A DNA stretch of 64,000 nt from Lachnospiraceae bacterium (lineage in GTDB: Bacteria > Bacillota > Clostridia > Lachnospirales > Lachnospiraceae): assembly GCA_021205385.1 (NCBI GenBank), contig JAJPXQ010000030.1:17653-81652 (forward strand), given 5' to 3'. The notes under the pieces are model-generated. The model had not been told where the DNA came from and searched no databases. It saw only the letters and a program-made list of their open reading frames with translations. Below are positions 7,792 to 13,776 of this stretch, in pieces. A program made the translations under genes and the position numbers. Positions within the stretch are counted from its first letter, which is position 1. Each line of letters begins with the position of its first letter.

Positions 7792-8365
7792 AATTGTCAA
7801 ATTTTCAAGACCGAAAAAGAAAGAGCTAAGTATCATTGATTGTTTTTCGGAGTACAACAGATATGATATCACGGATGAAGACGAATGCGAGTCTGGTGAA
7901 TATATTCGACTTTTTCGGGCAGATGATAGCTATATGGAGAACCTCGTTGACAGTAGGTTTGCTGTGCAAATGGAACTCCCGCAGATGGTGACGGATTATG
8001 AAAAGCTGTATTTGGCTTTGGGCTTTGCTGAGGAATCTGTGAAAAAGAGACATATTCACTTTGTTCGCAGTAATGGTTGGGATACGTACTGTTCGGATGG
8101 GGTGCAGACAAAACAATATAGTATATACGATTTGCAGAACTATGAGAAAAAGGTAATTAAAAAATGCATTGCCATTAAGATGGAGACTCTTTGGATAAGC
8201 AGCGAGGAGTACGTTTACCCTGACAGGGATAGAGTGAACCAGTTTATTCCGGATATAGATAAATATCGCTATGTACCGATCAACAATCGTATACTCGCGA
8301 AAGCGGAAATTCCTTTTTTAATTTATGAGAGGAACAGAGGAAAATGCCTTATAGAGAAATATTGA
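7775..8365 (+). CDS. Hypothetical protein, 196 residues
   Basis: A soluble 196-residue protein without signal peptide, membrane helix or recognisable catalytic motif. It is rich in Tyr, Asp and Arg and contains SNGWDTYCSDGVQTKQYSIYDL in its middle. The start overlaps the preceding small gene by 17 nt and follows GGGGAGAG, so the two are co-translated. AT-rich codon use matches the island. No function is proposed. Confidence 0.5.
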   Translation: MRTVYEIVKFSRPKKKELSIIDCFSEYNRYDITDEDECESGEYIRLFRADDSYMENLVDSRFAVQMELPQMVTDYEKLYLALGFAEESVKKRHIHFVRSNGWDTYCSDGVQTKQYSIYDLQNYEKKVIKKCIAIKMETLWISSEEYVYPDRDRVNQFIPDIDKYRYVPINNRILAKAEIPFLIYERNRGKCLIEKY

Positions 8366-8398
8366 GAAGGGTCTGATAGATAAGACAGGAATGATTTT

Positions 8399-8581
8399 AT
8401 GGAACAGCTTAGTATTCGTGTAGAGGATGATGCAAAGGAACTTGGTAGAGAAAAACGGATTCCGTTTGAAGTATCTGCTGATCCTTTTTATTCAGAGGCT
8501 AATATGCAACGCCTTCGCCGTTCTGTAGCACAGATGGAAACAACCGGAGGTACAGTGCATGAGGCAAATCCGAATGATTAG
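8399..8581 (+). pseudogene. Internally deleted RelB/DinJ-type antitoxin
   Basis: The 60-codon frame joins a start like a RelB/DinJ antitoxin (MEQLSIRVEDDAKELG) to its usual C-terminal toxin-binding tail (IPFEVSADPFYSEANMQRL). Intact relatives are about 85-100 residues and have a ribbon-helix-helix core (LGLSLSTAFTIFLRQ-like) that is absent here. DNA binding is therefore probably lost. A truncated toxin start overlaps its end. Confidence 0.65.
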
Positions 8582-8657
8582 GGCATGGTCCGACGAAGCA
8601 TGGGAAGATTTTGAGGAGATGGGTGTTATCGGAAAAATGTATGAAAGAAGGCGATAG
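8559..8657 (+). pseudogene. Truncated YoeB-like toxin
   Basis: The ATG at 8559 overlaps the preceding antitoxin remnant in another frame, as in toxin-antitoxin operons. The 32 codons contain RAWSDEAWEDF, like the N-terminus of YoeB/Txe mRNA interferases (WTDEAWEDYLYW-type), then end at TAG. The catalytic remainder is missing. Confidence 0.55.
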
Positions 8658-8659
8658 AT

Positions 8660-9025
8660 GTGGCAGTAGGTATTTGTGAAGTAGATGAAAATAAAAAAAT
8701 TCTGAGATTAGATCGAGACTGGCTTGGACAGGGATGGGGCTTTAAGGATGAGGATGCTTTTGAATATAGATCCAAGGCGCCTTGCTATGTGCCGGAATTA
8801 TCAGATAAAGTATATACAAGAGAAGACTTTATAAATCTTTGTGATAATCAGTCGGAAATTGCAGAATTAATCTTCCATCTCGTAGATTGGCAAAGCCCGG
8901 AGACTTTACTTGATGAAGAGATAGTAGAGGGAGAATTAATTATATGTAAAAACTGTGGCAGAATGTTTAAAAGTTTTTGGAGTGATGAATGCAGCCACTG
9001 TGGGACAATAAACTGTAAAGAGTGA
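8660..9025 (+). CDS. Hypothetical protein with C-terminal zinc ribbon
   Basis: A 121-residue protein. Residues 1-85 are acidic and include DWLGQGWGF. The last 30 residues carry CKNCGRM and ECSHCG, two CxxC pairs that would form a rubredoxin-like zinc knuckle. The start is GTG at 8660, two nucleotides after the toxin remnant, with AGAAGGCG as ribosome-binding site. It could bind RNA or protein; I do not recognise the family. It converges on the aldolase gene with only 2 nt between them. Confidence 0.5.
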   Translation: MAVGICEVDENKKILRLDRDWLGQGWGFKDEDAFEYRSKAPCYVPELSDKVYTREDFINLCDNQSEIAELIFHLVDWQSPETLLDEEIVEGELIICKNCGRMFKSFWSDECSHCGTINCKE

Positions 9026-9027
9026 CA

Positions 9028-9669
9028 TTATTTACCGTCCTTCTTGATAAGAGTTTTAAGAAGCTCCACTTCCTCATCCGGCAGGGCCTTTTCTCCTCCG
9101 AGGATATGCGCCATGATAAGAATCTGCGCTGTTTTCTCTACGGCCTCGCAGATGGCAAATGCCTTCTGCATGGTCGGAGCCACGGCCAGAAATCCATGAT
9201 TTTCCAATAATACGGCATCGTGATCAGGCAGATATTTTTCAAATCCCCTGCTGATCTCGATTGTCCCCGGGGTTCCATAGGGTACCAGGGGTATTTCCTG
9301 GAAAAGTTCGAGCATTTCCGCGAAAGCCCTGCTGCATATGGGCTTCCCCGCAACAGCAAATGCGGTAGCGCAGGCGCTGTGAGTATGAATGCATGTATTT
9401 ACATCCGGGCGTACCCGATATGCCTGTATGTGCATTTTATATTCCGATGAGGGTATCGTGCCGCATTCGGGATTCAGGACTGTCCCGTTCTCATCAAGTT
9501 CGACAATCATTTCCGGAGTCATGGTCTCCTTGTCTGCCTGCGACGGCGTGATGAGATACCGGTCCTCAAAGCGCATGGATACGTTGCCCTCAAACAGGTT
9601 TATCATATTGCGGTGATATAATTCCCTCGTAACCTTTACAATGGTTTCTTTTGCTTCCTGTTTATTCAT
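9028..9669 (-). CDS. Class II aldolase / L-fuculose-phosphate aldolase-like protein
   Basis: A 213-residue zinc-dependent sugar-phosphate aldolase or epimerase of the AraD/FucA family. It has GNVSMR near residue 29 (phosphate binding), the zinc ligands in IHTHSACATAF near 91, and a third histidine in LLENHGFLAV near 155. Substrates of this family include L-fuculose-1-phosphate, L-rhamnulose-1-phosphate and L-ribulose-5-phosphate; the sequence alone does not choose. The ATG at 9669 has GAGG 8 nt upstream, whereas the ATG 6 nt earlier is too close. It is the second gene of a unit led by the XRE regulator. Confidence 0.85.
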   Translation of the reverse strand: MNKQEAKETIVKVTRELYHRNMINLFEGNVSMRFEDRYLITPSQADKETMTPEMIVELDENGTVLNPECGTIPSSEYKMHIQAYRVRPDVNTCIHTHSACATAFAVAGKPICSRAFAEMLELFQEIPLVPYGTPGTIEISRGFEKYLPDHDAVLLENHGFLAVAPTMQKAFAICEAVEKTAQILIMAHILGGEKALPDEEVELLKTLIKKDGK

Positions 9670-9679
9670 AATCATTTCC

Positions 9680-10003
9680 TCATTTCCACAGACGGATGGT
9701 TTGCAGCAGCTTTTCCTTGTCTTCTGTACTCATTTCTGCCAGTTCATCCATGATTTCCCGGTCGAGCGCGGAAGCCTGGTATTCAGAATCGATTTTCCCG
9801 ATCAGAGAATCCAGCGAGATATTCAGAAGCTTTGCGTAATAGACCAGGATTCGCAGAGACATCGCGGTCCGGTTGTTCTCCACATTGCTGATATAGCCAG
9901 GCGTAACGCCCAGAGAAGCGGCGACCTCAGCCTGTGTCAGTTTTTTCTGGATGCGGAGTTCTTTCATTTTGCCTCCGAGGTTTTCATAATCATTCTGCGT
10001 CAT
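9680..10003 (-). CDS. XRE-family transcriptional regulator
   Basis: A 107-residue repressor-type protein with a Cro/C1 helix-turn-helix at residues 13-67 (LTQAEVAASLGVTPGYISNVEN) and a helical C-terminus like SinR/SlrR-type regulators. ACAGGAGG precedes the start. It is transcribed divergently from the PIN/NYN-like gene, and the 46-bp repeat in between overlaps the promoters in both directions. Self-regulation and control of that gene are therefore plausible. The same element at 7545 would make the 7621-8365 unit a second target; this is inference. Confidence 0.85.
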   Translation of the reverse strand: MTQNDYENLGGKMKELRIQKKLTQAEVAASLGVTPGYISNVENNRTAMSLRILVYYAKLLNISLDSLIGKIDSEYQASALDREIMDELAEMSTEDKEKLLQTIRLWK

Positions 10004-10054
10004 GAGCGGCCTCCTGTAATTGCCCTGGTCAAATAGTCTATAAAAAATATACTA

Positions 10055-10100
10055 TAAATATATCTTGAAATAAATATACTAATAATATATAATATATACA
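10055..10100 (+). promoter_or_regulatory. Promoter element, copy 2 of the 46-bp direct repeat
   Basis: Same sequence as 7545-7590 with one mismatch: TTGAAA (10065-10070), 17-nt spacer, TATAAT (10088-10093), reading right. On the other strand TTTATT-17-TATATT overlaps its left part and could serve the XRE gene. Confidence 0.85.
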
Positions 10101-10170
10101 AACAGGAACACACGTTTGGCAATTGGGGTAAAGCGAAAGGACATGAATGTAAGGGACGGGTTTGGGAGTG

Positions 10171-10842
10171 ATGGGAGATGGAAACAGACTGCATTTTCTG
10201 GTTGATTATGAGAATGTGAGGGAAGCGGGGCTGGATGGCGTGGAGTACCTGCATGATACGGATATCCTTACGATCTTTTTCAGTGCTGCCTGTAAGAATG
10301 CCTCCAGAAGGATGATGGATTCTATCTGGCGATCAGGCTGTGAATTCTATGCATACAAATTGAAAAATACCGGGAAAAATGCGCTGGACTTTTATATCGC
10401 TACCCGTGTTGGCGAGCTGTTGGGAGCGGGCTTTTCCGGTAAATTAATTATCGTAAGCAGAGATAAGGGATATGGAGCGGTGAAGGACTATTGGATGGAG
10501 CGGGGGATTCCTTCGGCTCGGATACTGCGGAGCTCTTCTGTGAGGGCCGGTATCGTTTCTTCCAATGAAAACAGCCTTCGCCAGAAGCGGATCGCTGCGG
10601 AATCCGCACAGGTCAGTATTGAGAATGAATATGGGAAATATCAGGAACGCCAACGCATAAGGCACAGGCTGGAGGCTATATTCCGCGGCACAGAATATGA
10701 AGAGAAGCTTGTGAAAATCTGTGAACTGGCGGAAGAGGAGCAAAAACCAAAGGATTTATACATTGGCTCGCTGAAACGCTTCGGGAGAACAGATGGAACG
10801 AAGATATACAGGTACCTGAAGCAATTGGATGTGAGTGCATGA
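10171..10842 (+). CDS. PIN/NYN-like domain protein
   Basis: About 223 residues. The N-terminal half resembles PIN-like nuclease folds: FLVDYENVREAGLDG near residue 9 with an Asp, a KNALDFYIATRVGEL helix carrying another Asp, and LIIVSRDKGYGAV with a third. The acidic trio would bind metal for RNA cleavage. The C-terminal half is helical, charged and repeat-like and may bind RNA or protein. Start choice is unsure between TTG 10162, GTG 10168 and ATG 10171; all lie after GGGACGGG. Its promoter is the repeated element beside the XRE regulator. Substrate unknown. Confidence 0.7.
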   Translation: MGDGNRLHFLVDYENVREAGLDGVEYLHDTDILTIFFSAACKNASRRMMDSIWRSGCEFYAYKLKNTGKNALDFYIATRVGELLGAGFSGKLIIVSRDKGYGAVKDYWMERGIPSARILRSSSVRAGIVSSNENSLRQKRIAAESAQVSIENEYGKYQERQRIRHRLEAIFRGTEYEEKLVKICELAEEEQKPKDLYIGSLKRFGRTDGTKIYRYLKQLDVSA

Positions 10843-10918
10843 TCATGGTAATTGATTTTTTCAATGGATTTATAATAGTGGCTGCGTTATAATAGAAAAT
10901 AATGTGGAGGTTGAGAAA

Positions 10919-11056
10919 ATGTATGAACTGATCCAGGTCTCCGATCGCAGTTATTATATCCAGAGTCCGGCAAAGATCGGGCTTGTGAGGCTGAAGGATA
11001 CGGAGAAACTGGATATAAGTTTTGAGAATAACAGGATGCTCTGGAAGCAAAAATAA
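10919..11056 (+). pseudogene. Remnant of an MBL-fold hydrolase
   Basis: A 45-codon frame with a good ribosome-binding site (GGAGGTTGAG). It starts MYELIQVSDRSYYIQSPAKI and continues GLVRLKD, very like the N-terminus of a family of metallo-beta-lactamase-fold proteins. Those continue with a strand and HxHxDH zinc site; here the frame turns into unrelated sequence and stops. It probably represents a deletion remnant. Confidence 0.5.
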
Positions 11057-11072
11057 AAGGACAGGAAAGTAC

Positions 11073-11720
11073 ATGGTAAAATCAAACTACGAGGTTACGA
11101 GAGACCGCACAGAACTTCGTTTTCTGGAATATGACCAGCAGAAGATGATTGAAAAATTTCATCTGGAACACGACACACATTATCTTTACCTGAAGTTTGT
11201 GGGAAGGGATTATCGGATTGATCGCGAGACAGGGCGGATCGAGTGGACGGAAGATGCATTCTCCCATGTGGAGCATGCGGGTTTTAATGAGGTGCTCTCT
11301 ATTTGTGACGTGCTGTGCGACTCGAAGGAGAACTGCCATCTCTCCGGCAGATTTGTGAAGGTGAACAATCTGAGGGGAACCGTTCGCTCTTCCGGCCTGG
11401 GAGACGATCTTTATGGAAATTATACAAGGTATTTCGATACGAGAACCCCGGCGCTTCGGAAGGCCTGTGAAGCTTTGGGCGGAGAAAAGCAGCGGATTGG
11501 AGACGTGTCGTATTTGCTGCATCCGTTTCCCTTTTTGCCGCTGGTACTGCAGTTCTGGGAATCGGATGAGGAGTTTCCAGCCAGCCTGAAGATCATGTGG
11601 GACGAAAATACGCTGGATTTTCTGCGGTATGAGACGACTTACTATGTGGTGGGCCATGTGCTGGACAGGCTGAAGGAACTGATGGGCTCCTGTGACAATC
11701 AGGAACCGTCTGCTATATAA
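11073..11720 (+). CDS. DUF3786 domain protein
   Basis: A 215-residue soluble protein of the DUF3786 type, common in anaerobic Firmicutes. Recognisable parts are FVGRDYRIDRETGRIEW near residue 45, the CDVLCDSK cysteine pair near 83, FVKVNNLRGT near 100 and the C-terminal LPLVLQFWESDEEFPAS. Function is not established; conserved cysteines and occurrence in strict anaerobes have led to suggestions of a cofactor or metal role. ATG 11073 follows AGGACAGGAAAG; the longer frame from 11022 runs through the upstream remnant. Confidence 0.78.
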   Translation: MVKSNYEVTRDRTELRFLEYDQQKMIEKFHLEHDTHYLYLKFVGRDYRIDRETGRIEWTEDAFSHVEHAGFNEVLSICDVLCDSKENCHLSGRFVKVNNLRGTVRSSGLGDDLYGNYTRYFDTRTPALRKACEALGGEKQRIGDVSYLLHPFPFLPLVLQFWESDEEFPASLKIMWDENTLDFLRYETTYYVVGHVLDRLKELMGSCDNQEPSAI

Positions 11721-11748
11721 TGAAACAGGATGGAAAGAGTGTCATAGT

Positions 11749-12534
11749 ATGATAATAGAGGTATTAAGAGGAATTCTGATCCCCTTTCTGGGTACATCCC
11801 TGGGGGCAGGCTGTGTATTCTTTATGAGAAAATCGATTCACCCGCTGCTGCAGCGGGCGCTGATCGGCTTCGCCTCTGGGGTTATGGTAGCGGCTTCCAT
11901 CTGGAGTCTGCTGATCCCGGCGATCGAGCAGGGAGAGGGCGCGGCGGCGGTACTTCCTGCTGTACTGGGTTTCTGGGTCGGTATCCTGTTTCTGCTGTTG
12001 CTGGATCATGTGATTCCGCACTTGCATATGAACAGCGAGGAAGCCGAGGGACCGGACAGCGCGAAGGCGCGTCTGAAAAAGACGACAATGCTCGTACTGG
12101 CCGTGACGCTGCACAATCTTCCCGAGGGCATGGCGGTAGGCGTAGTCTATGCCGGCTATATGAGCGGAAACTCCAATATCACTGCGCTCGGCGCACTTGC
12201 TCTGTCTGTCGGTATTGCGATTCAGAATTTCCCGGAAGGCGCGATCATCTCCATGCCCCTGCGCGCGGAAGGCGTCGGAAAAGGGCGGGCTTTTCTGTAT
12301 GGCGTGCTCTCGGGCATTGTGGAGCCGCTGGGCGCGCTGCTCACAATCTTCGCCGCCGGGCTGCTTCTTCCGGCGCTGCCGTTTCTTCTGAGCTTCGCGG
12401 CGGGCGCGATGATGTATGTGGTCATCGAGGAGTTGATCCCGGAGATGTCAGAAGAACCGCATTCCAACATTGGCACGGTGCTGTTTGCACTTGGCTTTAC
12501 GGTGATGATGGCGCTGGATGTGGTGCTGGGATAA
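11749..12534 (+). CDS. ZIP-family divalent metal transporter
   Basis: A 261-residue membrane protein with eight predicted helices. The ZIP signature HNLPEGMAVG lies in helix 4 near residue 122 and NFPEGAI in helix 5 near 161; the His, Asn, Pro and Glu residues form the intramembrane metal site. A short His/acid-containing loop (HLHMNSEEAEGPD) lies between helices 3 and 4. It would import zinc, iron or manganese. The start at 11749 gives the normal ZIP N-terminus. It may be co-transcribed with the DUF3786 gene 28 nt upstream. Confidence 0.93.
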   Translation: MIIEVLRGILIPFLGTSLGAGCVFFMRKSIHPLLQRALIGFASGVMVAASIWSLLIPAIEQGEGAAAVLPAVLGFWVGILFLLLLDHVIPHLHMNSEEAEGPDSAKARLKKTTMLVLAVTLHNLPEGMAVGVVYAGYMSGNSNITALGALALSVGIAIQNFPEGAIISMPLRAEGVGKGRAFLYGVLSGIVEPLGALLTIFAAGLLLPALPFLLSFAAGAMMYVVIEELIPEMSEEPHSNIGTVLFALGFTVMMALDVVLG

Positions 12535-12549
12535 ATTTGGGAAAAACAC

Positions 12550-12600
12550 TTGACAGGCATAGCAGAAACTGGTATATTAAAACAGTAATAATTATTGTTA
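12550..12600 (+). promoter_or_regulatory. Rubrerythrin promoter with PerR-box-like site
   Basis: TTGACA (12550-12555), 17-nt spacer and TATATT (12573-12578) form a near-consensus promoter. At 12586-12600, over the expected start point, TAATAATTATTGTTA matches 12 of 15 positions of the PerR box TTATAATTATTATAA. PerR is the peroxide-sensing repressor of rubrerythrins in clostridia. Confidence 0.75.
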
Positions 12601-12624
12601 TTGAAAACCAGAGGAGGAAAACCA

Positions 12625-13167
12625 ATGAAGGAATTAAAAGGAACGAAGACTGAGCAGAACCTGATGACCGCATTCGCGGGAGAGTCCCAGGCGCACACGA
12701 AGTATCTCTATTACGCGAGCCAGGCGAAGAAGGACGGCTACGTGCAGATGGGGGATATCTTCACGGAGACCGCGCTCAATGAGAAGGAGCACGCAAAGAT
12801 GTGGTTCAAGCTGCTGCACGGCGGTAAGGTGCCGGCCACGATGGAAAATCTTGCAGACGCCGCTGCCGGTGAGAACTATGAGTGGACCGACATGTACGAC
12901 GGCTTCGCGAAGACTGCGAAGGAAGAGGGCTTTGATCACATTGCTTTCCTCTTCGAGGAGGTCGGCAAGATCGAGAAGGAGCATGAGGAGCGCTATCGCA
13001 AGCTGATCTCCAATATCGAGGGTGATCTGGTCTTCACGAAAGACGGAGATGCCGTCTGGCAGTGTTCGAACTGCGGTCACATCTGCGTGGGCAAGAAGGC
13101 TCCCGAGGTATGTCCGGTATGCGCACATCCGCAGAGCTATTTCCAGGTCAGGGCACAGAATTACTAA
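12625..13167 (+). CDS. rbr: Rubrerythrin
   Basis: A 180-residue peroxide reductase that protects anaerobes from H2O2. A ferritin-like four-helix domain supplies the di-iron ligands ([14 protein letters not shown] near residue 17, [11 protein letters not shown] near 48, [14 protein letters not shown] near 112). A C-terminal rubredoxin-like domain has CSNCGH and CPVCAH. The ATG at 12625 follows GAGGAGGAAAACC. The gene is monocistronic, with a strong promoter, a candidate PerR operator and a strong terminator. Confidence 0.97.
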   Translation: MKELKGTKTEQNLMTAFAGESQAHTKYLYYASQAKKDGYVQMGDIFTETALNEKEHAKMWFKLLHGGKVPATMENLADAAAGENYEWTDMYDGFAKTAKEEGFDHIAFLFEEVGKIEKEHEERYRKLISNIEGDLVFTKDGDAVWQCSNCGHICVGKKAPEVCPVCAHPQSYFQVRAQNY

Positions 13168-13184
13168 AATTGTCTGTAATTGTC

Positions 13185-13222
13185 CGGTCACCGCAAAATC
13201 TGTTTTGCGGTGACCGTTTTTT
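13185..13222 (+). terminator. Rubrerythrin terminator
   Basis: A perfect 14-bp stem (CGGTCACCGCAAAA / TTTTGCGGTGACCG) with a TCTG loop and six T. Confidence 0.96.
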
Positions 13223-13275
13223 ATGTTACAATGTCCGCATAGCTTTGTGAATCTGCAGGTATGGAGGAGGATATT

Positions 13276-13776
13276 ATGGAACGACTGCTGGCCGCCATGA
13301 TGGAATATGACAAAGGAGACCCGAAGCGCATTCAGCACTTTATCAAGGTGTATGAGTTTGCGCGGACGATCGGAAAGCTGGAAGGACTCGACGGGCACAC
13401 GCAGTTTGTGCTTGAGAGCGCGGCGATCGTGCACGATATCGGTATTCACTCGGCGGAGAAGAAATATGGCAACTGCTCCGGGAAATATCAGGAGCTCGAG
13501 GGACCGCCGGAGGCGGAAAAACTGTTGAAAAGCCTTGACTGGCCGGAGGATGTGACGGAGCGGGTGTCATACCTGGTGGGACACCATCACACTTACTCGC
13601 AGATTGAGGGCAGCGACTATCAGATTCTGGTGGAGGCGGATTTCCTCGTCAATCTTTTCGAGGATGAGTCTTCCGGACAGACACAGAGAAGCGTTTACCG
13701 GAAAATTTTCCGCACGCAGGCGGGAAAACGCCTCTTTGCGGCGCAGTTTCCGGACGCAGTGGAAGAGGTATCATGA
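13276..13776 (+). CDS. HD-domain phosphohydrolase
   Basis: A 166-residue HD-superfamily protein. Metal ligands are visible as H in RIQHFIKV near residue 17, the HD pair in AAIVHDIGIH near 50, and the HHH run in LVGHHHTY near 104 with a later Asp (VEADFLV). Substrates could be nucleotides or other phosphoesters. The ATG at 13276 has GGAGGAGG just upstream; the in-frame ATG at 13261 precedes that site and is not used. The stop overlaps the next gene's start (ATGA), coupling it to the GTPase fusion. Confidence 0.85.
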   Translation: MERLLAAMMEYDKGDPKRIQHFIKVYEFARTIGKLEGLDGHTQFVLESAAIVHDIGIHSAEKKYGNCSGKYQELEGPPEAEKLLKSLDWPEDVTERVSYLVGHHHTYSQIEGSDYQILVEADFLVNLFEDESSGQTQRSVYRKIFRTQAGKRLFAAQFPDAVEEVS

